Origin: Arsenophonus sp052174495
GTDB lineage: Bacteria; Pseudomonadota; Gammaproteobacteria; Enterobacterales; Enterobacteriaceae
Length of the DNA stretch: 56,494 bases
Direction of reading: 5' to 3'
Assembly (NCBI GenBank): GCA_052174495.1
Contig: JBQMRR010000079.1
Span: forward strand, 1 to 56,494
The translations under genes were made by a program, and so were the position numbers. The notes beneath the pieces were generated by a model, which worked only from the letters and a program-made list of their open reading frames with translations, made no database searches and had not been told where the DNA came from. This document shows, one piece after another, positions 10,420 to 21,361 of the stretch (position 1 is the stretch's first letter; every line of letters starts with the position of its first letter).

Positions 10420-11007
10420 GTGAGTCAAGGTATTGCAGCAATTTTTCTCGATCGTGATGGTACTATTAATTTTGATCATGGTTATATTTATAAAATAGAT
10501 AATTTTCAGTTCATAGAAGGTGTAATTGAAGCGATGCTTGAATTGAAAAAAATGAATTATGCTTTGATTATTGTTACTAATCAATCAGGTATTACAAGAG
10601 GATTATTCACAGAAATACAATTCCTTGAATTGACTAAATGGATGAATTGGTCTCTTATTAATCGTGGTATTCAGCTTGATGGTATTTATTATTGTCCTCA
10701 TTATCCTGATGCAGTTAAACAAAAATATAAACAAATATGTGATTGTCGAAAGCCAAAAGCTGGTCTACTATTAAAAGCGCAAAGGCAACTTAATATTAAT
10801 ATGACATCCTCTTATATGGTTGGCGATAAGCTTTCTGATATGCAAGCCGGGAAAAAGGCGCATATTGGTACTAATGTATTGGTAACTACAGGAAAATCTT
10901 TTACTGAAGATAATAAAAAATATGCTAATTGGATTATTAATAGTTTGGTAGATTTACCTAATAAGATAAAAATCAGCAATAAAGATAATAGTTTTATTCA
11001 TAAATAA
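10420..11007 (+). CDS. gmhB: D-glycero-beta-D-manno-heptose 1,7-bisphosphate 7-phosphatase
   Basis: GmhB removes the C7 phosphate of heptose bisphosphate, a step in making ADP-heptose for the LPS inner core. It is a cytosolic HAD phosphatase. The 195-residue product (E. coli 191) has the nucleophile motif DRDGT with Asp11 and Asp13, the zinc ligands Cys92, His94, Cys107 and Cys109 at the positions used in E. coli, TNQSG (53-57) and Mg-binding GDK (135-137). The start is GTG at 10420 with GGAG at 10409-10412; no nearer ATG fits the alignment. In E. coli gmhB lies directly upstream of rrsH; here a decayed rRNA operon follows, so the order is conserved. The survival implies some LPS core is still made. 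Confidence 0.95.
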   Translation: MSQGIAAIFLDRDGTINFDHGYIYKIDNFQFIEGVIEAMLELKKMNYALIIVTNQSGITRGLFTEIQFLELTKWMNWSLINRGIQLDGIYYCPHYPDAVKQKYKQICDCRKPKAGLLLKAQRQLNINMTSSYMVGDKLSDMQAGKKAHIGTNVLVTTGKSFTEDNKKYANWIINSLVDLPNKIKISNKDNSFIHK

Positions 11008-11129
11008 AGCAAATTTATTTTTCAATAAGTGCTTCTGTGTAAAGTTAAAATTAATCTATAACATCTCCCAGATGTCGCGATTTATTCATCAATCATCGAA
11101 TATAAAAAGTAAATGTGAATTATGAATTC

Positions 11130-11285
11130 AGATAAAAAGTGTAATATACGCCACACCTTGCGGTTAAGATCTCATAATTTTAACAATTAATTCAGATAAT
11201 CTGTATTGTATAGGTATTTTAAAAGATCATAAAAATATTTAATTTTAAAGTCTTGAATAAGAAAATAGTTAATCATATATTAATT
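11130..11285 (+). promoter_or_regulatory. Remnant of rRNA operon promoter and boxA leader
   Basis: TAATATACGCCACACC (11142-11157) resembles the -10 and discriminator of enterobacterial rrn P1 promoters. 11171-11214 (TTTTAACAATTAATTCAGATAATCTG within it) matches the boxA antitermination region TTTAACAATTTATCAGACAATCTGTG of rrn leaders. It lies 130 bases past gmhB, where rrsH begins in E. coli. The leader is cut by the RB element that starts at 11286. Confidence 0.75.
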
Positions 11286-12290
11286 AATAAGGTCATGTTG
11301 GTAAAGATTGTTGGTAGGAAACCCCCCCTTTATACTATATGAAGAATTTTGCTATAGCGGTTATTGCCATAAAAAGTAAATAATCATAAAGATCAAAGAG
11401 ACTACTTCACTTCATTTTGACATAAAACTGCATCTTATTGGATGGCTCGGCAATAATCTATCAGATGATGTGGATTCATTCATTAAATCAACTCATTTAG
11501 TTTATCTTACCCCATATTGTCACAATGAACATATTTCTAGCTGGTAATATTCATTTAGGGTTACAGTGATATTATTGTAAAATCCTAGATCGTAGGAAAA
11601 GATTTAAGAATCTTACTGTGAATCCTATGGCAAAATTACATCACAATGGTAAATGGTTTTGTTATTTTCGATGTAGTTGAATAGCTTAAATTCACGGAAA
11701 TTAGAAAACAAATAAAGATTAATTTAAAACAGCGTTTAGATTAGCATTACTGTTTCCTTGGTTCAGTGGTAATAGCTAACATAAATATACTAAGTGCTAT
11801 TATTAGAATCGATGAAACATTTTTTCTTAAACCCTTTAAAGTAAAGGTTTATTTACTAATATAGGAAAGTTAGAAAATATAGGAAAAAGGAGATAAAAGA
11901 AAAAACGAATTGAGGCCTTAATCGCTCGAGATTCATATAAGGTCGTATGAGCAATGAGACATTGAAGAGTTTAATGCAGAGTGTATTAGATATTTTTTAA
12001 AGCTGATCATCGATAAAAATTCCATCCTTCGAAAGTGAATATGAAATTAGTCACCATGCCTAAATAAGGCTTGATAATTAAGAGAGTTATTAGTAAGGAA
12101 ATCTATATTTAAAATATAAATAATTATATTAGTTAATTAAAAAAATGGTTGAGTAGATTTCATTATATAGGACGTTTTATTTACGAAATATCTAGTCTGG
12201 ATTAGATTGTTTGAAACCAAAGGCAATTGAAGTATAAACGTAGTTATAAATTGGTTTGCGAACAAATCATAACCTTTAATAACATAGCCA
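11286..12290. mobile_element. RB element, copy 2, inside the rRNA leader
   Basis: About 1 kb with RB inverted ends (ATGTTGGTAAAGATTGTTGG at 11294; the inverse, AACCTTTAATAACAT, at 12271-12285). It lies between the boxA remnant and the last 110 bases of the 16S leader, so it separates the rRNA genes from their promoter. It is the only RB copy not beside IS481 sequence. Contains a C7 run at 11322-11328. Confidence 0.65.
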
Positions 12291-12410
12291 CTAATAAACA
12301 GTAACGCTATTTTGTCAAGCATCGGTGAAAACAATAAAACATCGGTAAGGTTAGTAGCTAAACAAGAAGGCATTATGAGTAGTCAAATCTTCTTTGAACA
12401 TGAATCTTTT
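12291..12410 (+). other. Distal rRNA leader remnant before 16S
   Basis: The last part, TCTTTGAACATGAATCTTTT (12391-12410), corresponds to the sequence just before 16S in enterobacterial rrn operons (TTCTTTGAGCATCAAACTTTT in E. coli). This shows the RB insertion split a once continuous leader. Confidence 0.65.
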
Positions 12411-13598
12411 AATTGAAGAGTTTAATTATGGCTTAGATTGAATGCTACGGTAGGACTAACACATGCACGTTGAGTGACAATCGGAAGGAAGTTTTACTTA
12501 CTTGATGACGGACAGATAAGTAAGGTATGCAGATCTGAATGCAAACCTAATGTAGCTATGTTGAGTGTATGAATAAAGCTTTCAGGTTATAAAGTACTTT
12601 AAATAGTGAAAAGAAATTATGGTCATTAACCTTAATAATTGACGTTAGCGACAGAAAAAGGATCGCTAACTTCATACCAATAGCTGCAAGTAATACGGAG
12701 GTGTGAGGATTAAATCGGAATTATTGAGAAAAGGATACCCGCCGGTGGTTAATTAAGTTGGATATGAAATCCCCTAAGTTTAATTTTAAAATAGAATTTA
12801 AGGCTGGTTAGCTTAGAGCCTGTAAGGGAGTAAAATTTTATGCGTACTTATGAAATGCATAGAAATATAAAAGAATACTAGTGACAAAGGGATAGAGACT
12901 GGAGAGAGGACTGACGCTAATGTGCGAAAAGAGTGCAAAGTAAACAGAATTAGATATCTTAGTAGTCTCAGATTGTAAATGATATCGATTTGTAGGATAT
13001 AGTTTAATGTGGATGCACAACAAAGAAGTTAATTTACTCTTGAGATCTAAAAAATTATTTAAAGATAAAATGAGAGTTCTTTCTGGAGTTCTGAGATAGG
13101 TCCTTTATGGTTACCATCAGCTCGTATTGAAAAATATTGCATTAAGTCTCAGCAACTACTGTAACTATTATCTTAATTCTGGTAGCGGTTTAGTTAGGGA
13201 CTTAAGAAGACGCACTACCAGTAATAAAGCGAAGAAATGTATAATGACGTAAAGAGTGTTATTATAGCTATTACGAGTTAAGTGGCTACCAAACGTATTA
13301 TATAGCGTGTACAGAGAGGGTAGGGTAGCCTGCGAGGGAAACAGAATTTAGAAAGTACGTCAAAGACTGTACTAGAGTCTGCAATTCTACTCATCAAGTC
13401 GAAATCATTGATCAGCATGTGTAGTGAATACCTTCTTAAATTTTCTACATACTGCCTTTTATTCAATGGAAGTGGGTTGCAAAAGAAGTAGATAGAGTTG
13501 AATCATCTGGATGGTCTTACCACTTTCCAATTCATAACTAAGTAAAGTCGTAGTAAGGTAACCGTATAGGGAGAATCTGCCATTGAATCATTTCTTTA
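12411..13598 (+). pseudogene. 16S rRNA pseudogene
   Basis: The 5' end (AATTGAAGAGTTTAATTATGG at 12411) and landmarks follow E. coli 16S order: TAATACGGAGG near 12690 (the 515-530 region, with the preceding GTGCCAGCAGCCGCGG degraded to ACCAATAGCTGCAAG), GGTAACCGTA near 13557. It is about 1190 nt instead of about 1540, with at least one internal deletion corresponding roughly to E. coli 140-395. The anti-Shine-Dalgarno end GGATCACCTCCTTA has become GAATCATTTCTTTA (13585-13598). It cannot make a working ribosome. Confidence 0.93.
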
Positions 13599-13686
13599 GC
13601 TAAATAAGTAGTAAGGTGAGTGTTCAGAGAGATTTTCTAATAAAATAGAGAGTAAATTCAATTTAAAATTGGTTGAAAACTTTATA

Positions 13687-13763
13687 GTTCTCTCGTCTAG
13701 AAGCCTAGGGACCTAGCATCCTTTTACGGCGGTAACAGGGTCTCAAATTCCTTATAAGGACGC
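13687..13763 (+). pseudogene. tRNA-Glu pseudogene in the 16S-23S spacer
   Basis: Aligns with E. coli tRNA-Glu (gltT type): TCGTCTAGAAGCCTAGGGAC, then ACGGCGGTAACAGGG, then GGACGC. The anticodon stem no longer pairs, the anticodon position reads TTT instead of TTC, and the T-arm is damaged. A Glu tRNA at this place identifies the operon as the single-tRNA spacer type. Confidence 0.85.
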
Positions 13764-14181
13764 AATTTCGCTAAAGTTAGAAAGATTACGCATCAACATT
13801 TTAGTGCAGCGATTGGGATATGTTTAGAAATAATTTTTTCCTTTCTAGTTATCCATTACTTAATAATAATTAAGTAAGTTCGATAAGTTGATTTAATCAT
13901 AACGCTATTTAATAATCTGGAGAAAGTTAAAAATTAAAACGCATCTTAACGCATTTTATCAAAAGTCTAGAGAACTCTCAAAACTCCATTTAATTGAGTT
14001 TTTATTGTAATGATAAAAAATGTTATGAATGAACAGTCAGTAATTTAGATTTAAGATAGGCTAATTAGAACAGGAAGTGCAGCGTACATTAAATATGAGC
14101 ATTGCAGAAGTCACACTACACAACAAAGAATTAGTGAACACGGATCTCTCATAATAAAAAGAAAAATATTTTTGGATTATG
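13764..14181 (+). other. Remainder of the 16S-23S spacer
   Basis: About 420 bases without a gene. No tRNA-Ile or tRNA-Ala remnant is visible. Short inverted stretches such as CTCAAAACTCCATTTAATTGAG near 13977 may be old processing stems. Confidence 0.5.
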
Positions 14182-17100
14182 AGTTTAAGTGAATTAAGCG
14201 TATACAGTAGATTCCTAGGCAGATTATAGATGATAAAGAATGGATTAATCGGCGAAAATCTGCGATCAGATGAGTATGACGAAACAGTTCTAACGATATT
14301 CAATGGGAATACCCATTGTATTTATGTACTATCGTTTGATTAACTCATAATCAATGAGACGAATTGGGTAACTGAAACATCTTACTATTTCGAGAAAAGG
14401 AATCAAACGAGATTTCTCCTACGTAGTTGGTGAAAAGAACGAAGGAGAAGATCAGAATCAACATTGCTATTTACATAATAAGAATAGTATGGAAAGATTA
14501 GAGATAAAGGGTGATAGCTCGTATCTGAAGGTATTAAAGTATGTGATCTCGAAGAATAGGGCGGGGAAGATACGTGTTATCTTTTCTGAATATAAGGAAC
14601 CATATTCTAAGGTTAAATACTTCTGACCGATCAATACTAAATGAGTACCGTGAGGAAAAGGTGAAAAGAACCCCCGACGAGAAGAATCAATAGAACCTGA
14701 AATCATGTATCCACAAGCAGTAAAAGTCTTATTACTTAAGATCTCGGTTTATAGAATAATAGGATATTATTCTAAACTAGCGTAGGTTTGCTAGAAAAGC
14801 TGGTTAGTTTTTATAACCCTCAAAATAGTATACTAAGGGGTATATAAGCAGTGTAAGTTAACAAAGTGGTTAAGATTGATAGGTAAGGCTAAGCGGGATA
14901 TTTGAAGATAGGATGACTGCGTATCTCTTATATAAGGGATCAGCGACTTATATTTTTAGAAAAGTTAATCCCATAAGAGAGCCGTAGGGAAACCGAGTCT
15001 TAAATTTGCGTTAAGTTGCAGGTGGTATAGATCCGAAACCTGATGATCTAGTAATGAGTAGAGGTTGAAGGTTTAGTAACTCTAACTAGAGGACCGAATC
15101 GATTAATATTAAAAATTACCGAATAACTTTTAATTGTGGCGAAGGGCTAATTAAACTGTGAATTAGCTAGTTCTATCTAAAAGCTATTTAGATAGCGCCT
15201 CATGAATTCATTCTTTAGGATAGAGCATTGTTTTGGTTAGGAGGTTATTCTAACTTATCAATTCGATGCAAGATACGAATACCGAAGAATGTTATCATGA
15301 TAGAACACGTCGGGTGCTAACGTCCGTCATAAAAAAGGAAACAACCCATACCGCCAGCTAATATCTCGAAATCATGATTAAGTGGGAAACGAAGTGGGAA
15401 GGCTTAGAGATCCAAAATGTTCGCTTAGAAGTAGGCGTCCTTTAAAGAAATCGTAATAGCTCACTGATCGAGTGAGCTTGAGCGGAAGATATAACGGAGG
15501 CTAATAAACCATGTACTGAAGTTTACGCATTAACACTTAGTGTTAATGCGTAAAGGGGCATTCTATAAACTATAAAAGGTGAATTGAGAGATCTCCTGGA
15601 GCTATTAGAAATTAGAATGCTAACATAAGTAACGATAAAGCGAGTGAAACTTGATTGCTGAAAACCAAGGATTACTGTTCAACGTTAATCGGGGGAGGGT
15701 AAGTCGACCGATAAGTCAAGTCTGAAAAGCGTAGTTGATGGAAAACGGATTAATATTTCCGTAATAATGATTACTATAAAGGGAAACGCAGAAGACTAAG
15801 CTATCCGGCGACGGTTGTTTCCATTTAAGAAGATAGGTGGGTAGCACAGGCAAGTCCAGACTACTATAACACTGAGATGTGATAATGAGACACTAAGGTT
15901 ATGAAGTAGTTGATGCACAGCTTTCAAGAAAAGCCTCTAAGCAATAGAGAGGTAAATCATTAATTGTACTACAACTGACACAAGTGATTAGATAGAGAAT
16001 GCTTAGGCGTTTAAGAGAACTCGGGTCAAGAAACTAGGTAAAAGGGCGCTATAACTTCGGGATGAAGCACGTTGGTTTTAGATAAAGAGTATTACATCTA
16101 CAACTGATGTCACTCGCAGATATATCAGATGACTACAACTTTTATTAAAAACAAACACCATGCAAACATGCATGTGGGCGTATAGGCTGTGACGCCTGTC
16201 CGGTGCTGGAAGATTAATTGATGAGGTTAAGGCATAAGGCAAATCTATTGATCGAAGTCTCAATAAACGATGGCCGTAACTGTAACGGTCCTAAAAGATA
16301 GCGAAATTTCTTGTCTGGTAAGTTCTGACCTGCATGAATAGCATAATGATGGGATAGGTTATCTCCACCCGAGACTCATTGAGATTGAACTCACTGTAAA
16401 ATTTAGTGTATCCACGATAAGATAGAAAAATCTCGTGAACCTTTACTTATACTTCAGACTGACATTGAGCCTTGATATGTAGGATAGGTGCGAGTCTCTG
16501 AAGTGTAGATGCTAGTCTACATGAAATCAACGTTGTGAAATACCATTATTTAATGTTTGATGTTTTAACTTAAACCAGTAATTCTGGTTAAGGATAATGT
16601 CTTATGTATAGCTTGGCTGGCAGTCTCCTACTAAAGAGTATAGAGAAGCACGAAAGTTGGCTAATCACGGTCGAACATTGTGAGGTTAGTGTAAAGGCAT
16701 AAGCCAGCTTGACTATGAGAGCCTGATGGCGTGAGTGGATACGAAAGCAGGTATTAGTGATCAGCTGGTTCTGAATGGAATAGTTATCGCTCAATAGATA
16801 AAAGGTGCTCCGTTGATAATAGGCCGATACCGCCAAAGAGTCATATCGACAGTGGTGTTTGGACCCTCGAATGTTAGCTCATCACATTCTAGTACTGATG
16901 TAGGTCCCAAGGATATTATGGGTTGTTGCCATTTAAAGTGCTACGCAAGTTGAGTTTAGAACCTCATGAAACAGTTCATGTTTCTATCTGTCGTGAAAGA
17001 AGGATAGATTGAGGGCGCTATTCTTAGTACCGAGGCAACCGGAGTATACGCGCTACTGGTATACAGGTTCTTATGCCAATGATATTGTTTAGTAGACTAA

Positions 17101-17275
17101 GTACGGAAGAGATAACAGCTCAAAGCATCTAATTTAAGCAGAGAATTTGTTTTAAAATAAGGATTTCTAATAGAAATATTTAACTGATGTTCAAGATAAA
17201 GACGTAAATATGTTGGTATATAAACGTAGCGATATGTTGAGCTAACTAGTATTTAATGATTTAAAAGGCTCAATT
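14182..17275 (+). pseudogene. 23S rRNA pseudogene
   Basis: Landmarks run in order over the full gene: 5' end TTAAGTGAATTAAGCGTA (14184), CTCCTACGTAG (14416), GAGTAATAGCTCACTG-type region near 15448, TAACTGTAACGGTCCTA near 16276, GAGACTCATTGAGATTGAACTC near 16370, TCATATCGAC near 16842, and 3' end TGTTGAGCTAACTAGT near 17235. The sarcin-ricin loop AGTACGAGAGGACC has become AGTACCGAGGCAACC near 17026, and the CCGCGGCAAGACGGAAAGACCCC region is heavily substituted. It is about 190 nt longer than E. coli 23S because of an intervening sequence in helix 25. No 5S gene is recognisable downstream. Confidence 0.93.
14729..14912 (+). other. Intervening sequence in helix 25 of 23S
   Basis: E. coli has about 24 nt between CAAGCAGT and GACTGCGTAC. 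Here CAAGCAGTAAAAGTC ends at 14728 and GACTGCGTATC resumes at 14914, leaving about 185 extra bases. It includes a hairpin AGAATAATA/TATTATTCT (14753-14773). Intervening sequences that fragment 23S rRNA at this helix are known in Proteus, Providencia, Salmonella and relatives; this looks like a decayed one. Confidence 0.75.
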
Positions 17276-17299
17276 TCTGATAATACTAAAGGTGTTTTA

Positions 17300-18470
17300 A
17301 GAGAGAAAGAATTTTAATTTGATGATTAGGAAATTAAATCTCTTTTTAAGAAAAAAGAGAAACAATATTTTTCTAAAAGCAAAAGGATCAGTTTACTTGG
17401 GTTTATTGTAAATTAAAATTTTATCGAAATACGTATTACTTAATATAATGAACTAATTTTATAGATGTTAATATTAGATTTGATTTGATAATTATTGTTA
17501 TTTCATTTTATGAATTCTTTCCTTAAAAAGGTTAAATTCAATTTTTAAAAGCTATTATCTTCAGTGCCTTACTTACACATTCGGTGATAGTATGCTTCGT
17601 TTATGATTAGACAAGAAACCATAATAATACACTATAATTATAATACCTATTTGGAAGATGGAAAATATAGCACCTGAAATATTTCCCGCTATGCCACATC
17701 TCTTTTGTATTTTAGCGAAGTATATTTTTTCAATAACCTCTATTGTGCTTTCAGGGAAAGCTAACCTACTTTTCTGCCGCGAATTTACCCCAGATCAGGA
17801 AACTGCTGAAATTTATATTAGGTCATAGTTGTAAATGACACAGTAATCGAATAATAGCGCTTTGCTAGATTTTTTAGGCTGGTTTTTTGAAAAGCAACTC
17901 ACAGCATATACAGCAACATGCTTAATACTTAAATTTTCACATAGTGATGCAAAAATGAGTATACGAATATTAATTGAGTTATTAACCACAAGTGTGTAAG
18001 GCATAGAGAAGATACTAATTTCGATACCCTGATTACGTGTTCACTGCAGCATAAGTGAGAGTAGCACACTAAAAAGATCGTTAAGTCGCACAAGTTAATT
18101 ATTGTTAAAAAGGATAAGGAAGATGGGGATAGTGAGTGAAAGTAATATGTTTCAAGTTGCAATTGATCAAAATATGAAAATGTATGCTAACCACCGCTCG
18201 GTAGCTTTAAAACCGAATAAATTGTAGACTTTTAATTTACAACTTTAGCAGAAAAGTGACTGTGGAGAAAATTCAGAAGAATTACAGCAGTAGTTGTCCG
18301 GACGCCAGGATGACACAAATGATGCAGGCAAAGATTCGCTCTACAAATAAATGTGTTCCTAAACTAACACTTTTATCCTGTTTTAAGAAAATTATTGAGT
18401 TGTTATGAATGATGACAACAGTTTAGTTATGTAGGCATACATTTTATAAATTATCTTCTAAGTATTTATT
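17300..18470. repeat. RD repeat, copy 1 (unassigned)
   Basis: Shares long stretches with 35440-36880, including GGAAATTAAATC near 17328, a block around 17960-18010 (ATTGAGTTATTAACCACAAGTGTGTAAGGCATAG region) and ATTTTATAAATTATCTTCT near 18441. It was probably a mobile element of 1.1-1.4 kb, but I cannot name a family. The best minus-strand frame contains MPYTLVVNNSIN (shared as MPYTLLINNSIN in the other copy), so the coding strand may be minus. Confidence 0.5.
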
Positions 18471-18519
18471 TTAGAATTATTAGTAAATCTGGTATATAAC
18501 TGTCGAATTACGTTGCACT

Positions 18520-19835
18520 CTGATGCTTCGTTAATCTGCTATCTATCTTTAGTTGAATGTTATTTGTAGGGTTAAATAAGATTAATCTCATTAGCCAGTT
18601 GCAGTTTTTAAGTAAACTGTAGGCAACTCAAATAGTATTGAAAGAGTTGTTTTTCTTGAAAAACACTTTTTCGCGCATCAGCTTCATAAGTTCACTATCG
18701 CAAAAGTTAATTTAATTCGAATTTATCGTTCTTATTCATACCAATGCACTAAAGGGGAAGCATAGAATTCCAGTAGCTCTTCTTAATCTTTCTCAAACTT
18801 CTTCATCGCTGCAGAATACTTCGCTAAAACTTTCCTAACAAAGCATCAAGAGCTTTATTATCAAGCAGGACAGCTCTCTACTAGTTAAGACCTCACGCAG
18901 CTCACCTTTAACTTTCGGTGTTGTATGCTTTTGGAGATTAAAACTAGCACATTAGCTATTTTGCGTACTCAACAGCATTTATGCTGCATGTCCGGGAACA
19001 TCTTTATTATTATTGAATTCCAAGAAACCAAGAAAAGCGTTCTCCTGTATTAGGGGCTAGGAGATATAGTTAAATTATCCTCTAATAGGATATTGAAAAG
19101 TTCAGGAAAATTTCCTTTTGATTCTTGATAAGCATCTTCGATTAGAATTGTTTTTAAATCTATTCTTAGTAAGGCTAATAATGAACAGTAGAAAAAGGCA
19201 ATCAGCTTATCTGATAGAACAGCATTATGGTCTTCAGAAAAAATAAACGTAATGCATATCACTTAAATCATGCAAGCGACTATTGCAATGCTATTCAAGT
19301 CATTGCTCTTTTAATCTGATGATGATACTTCAATAGAGATCTATGATTTTTACCAAGAATTGCACAGACCTTAGTGAAAATCATCGGTGAATATTTTTCG
19401 CCTGATACCCAATAGTAGCAACTTTTCGCTACTTTTCATGCTTCAGATAATGAAGTAGAGGCAAGTTGTTGAAGTATATTCCGTTGCCGCTGCAATTCTT
19501 GATCTTAGGCACTTTAATTTCAACATGGTTAATACCAGTCTGCATGATTACTGTGGCAGATAACCATTATGGTTAACGGATGAGATCTGTCTGACAACGT
19601 GGTGTTAAGTATGCGATCGCAGTATGGTTTTTGAGCTCCGCTTCAACATCGATGCTATAAGTTAGCCTGGTATATCAATTATGGACGAGTTCATAAAAAA
19701 AATCAAAATAATATCTAGTTTCAGAGATATCTGCCAACTAAATTTCATGGTATATATTTCTCTGTTGTTGATATCATTTACGAAATCAATTAAGCAGGAT
19801 ATACATCAGCATCTTCAAAATTTTATACACCAAAA
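18520..19835 (-). mobile_element. Decayed IS256-type insertion sequence (copy A4)
   Basis: Full-length reverse copy homologous throughout to 8930-10255. The 5' end lies near 19790-19835. All frames are broken. Confidence 0.72.
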
Positions 19836-19904
19836 TGATCATAATTCACTGTTTAGTCTAAAACATTATATAGAGCCTTATCGCGCATCCCTCTTCATAA
19901 GAAG

Positions 19905-20960
19905 ATGGCTGTTGATTGATATAGTTGATGATAAAATATCATGATAATGAGGCTGCATCGTCAGGCAACTATAAATACCTAAAATCAAGCTGCTATTAAA
20001 GTCAGCAAACAGGCTGTATCTCCTTTAGCTAAGCGTTATGGCATATCTGAATTTACTTTTGATAAAGGACAAAATGAGATCATATTGATCATCACAGTTA
20101 TATTCTTCCTATTTGGTTTCTGAACGAGGCTTTTACCCGCTCAAAATTGTAGTCGTTTCTTGCGAAAAAGATTTTCTTTTTAACGAGATTTTCTGCCAGT
20201 CATGCGAGAACTGCATCGCTCTTTATGCAGGCACATAGAGAGATTTCTGTAAAATGAGGAAAGAAGAACTGAACTGAGATATTAAGTATTTAAAAGTTAC
20301 GAGCCTGATTATCTCACATAGATTGAAATATCTTTCACAAATGCTAAACAAAAATTCACGATCTTATTTTTCATAAGTATATAGATTGCACTACTAGATA
20401 GATTTTTATTTATCTTTATAAGATTAAGACTGTGCTAAGTACTCCACGATTTCACGTGATCTTAATTAAGGATGACATAGCTATCTATCGGGTACTTACA
20501 GAATAGCAAAAAATTTATAGACTGATTTTTGCTCTAAAAAAAGGTTTAGCTACCGAAAAATAGAAATTTGCCCCATTTATTATACAGAGTTTGATGTAGA
20601 AAACTAACTTATCTCGACGATGCATCCTCAAATAAATAATATGATCTATCAATTTAATCTGCGCATGGAAATGCACTATAAATCTATTATTTCAATTCTT
20701 ATAAAGAGTTTGAAATCACTTTATATTGATATGTTTAATTGTACAATCAGAAATATCTCAATCAGTATTAGGTAGTAAAACTCTATTGCAGTCTATGAAA
20801 GATTGGTTCAAAGTTAAAGATGAATTATTTAAAAACCATATTATCTTTCGGAGATGTAAGAGTGATCATCCTCTCATTATAAAATTTTAAGGGATAATTA
20901 CAATTGTTTTTGTGCTGAATTCAGAATAAAATAACAAGATTCTGTAATTGATCAGCGTGA
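19905..20960 (+). mobile_element. Decayed IS481-type insertion sequence, uninterrupted
   Basis: A full-length copy with no RB insertion. Pieces recovered across shifts match IS481-family transposases: N-terminal R.HRQATI..KIKLLLKSAN..A..LAKRYGIS (about 19950-20055), YEPDYLT.IDLKYLPQM-like region near 20300, and C-terminal QSVLGSKTLLQSMKDWFK (about 20765-20820). Multiple frameshifts inactivate it. Confidence 0.75.
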
Positions 20961-21054
20961 TATCCAGAAAAACCAGTTGACTTAATTCAGTTATGTTGAT
21001 TGTATTCTATTCTTTTTTATATTTAAATATTAAATAATTATTATTTAAAATTTA

Positions 21055-21200
21055 TTAAATGGGCTGTGATAACAAAACCGATAGCAGCTTTTCATTATGT
21101 TCAGAGATGTAAACTACTAATTTTGAAATATGGATCTACTAACTTTAGTATGGCACTGAGAAAGTGATTTTATAAATTAAAATTTATTTTCTTTAATTAT
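21055..21200 (-). pseudogene. yqgE: yqgE (algH) fragment
   Basis: On the minus strand, read across shifts, the sequence gives NHFLSAILKLVDPYFK then VVYISEHNEK, matching the start of E. coli YqgE (HHFLIAMPALQDPIFR, VVYICEHN). Only the first 45 or so residues remain; the rest has been lost towards the IS481-type copy ending near 20960. yqgE normally follows gshB in the same operon, so position and strand agree. YqgE is a conserved UPF0301 protein of unclear function. Confidence 0.8.
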
Positions 21201-21361
21201 CAATAAAATATACTTAAATTAAGATTTAAAATAATTAATAAAACACATTTATAGTTATTTAACTATTAACTTAGACTAACTGTACGTCATTAATGTTTTT
21301 AATAATAGAAAATATTTATCATCATCCTTATTTTATTATTCAGTTAACTGTAGTTAACTTA

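Noticed and set aside
17276..17420. Possible 5S rRNA remnant after 23S
   Set aside because: Some resemblance to the 23S-5S spacer (GGTGTTTTAAGAGAGAAAG) but no 5S core motif, and the same block recurs in the other RD copy.
12137..18162. Small minus-strand frames across the rRNA operon and RD repeat
   Set aside because: They lie antisense to rRNA pseudogenes or within decayed repeats and show no product.
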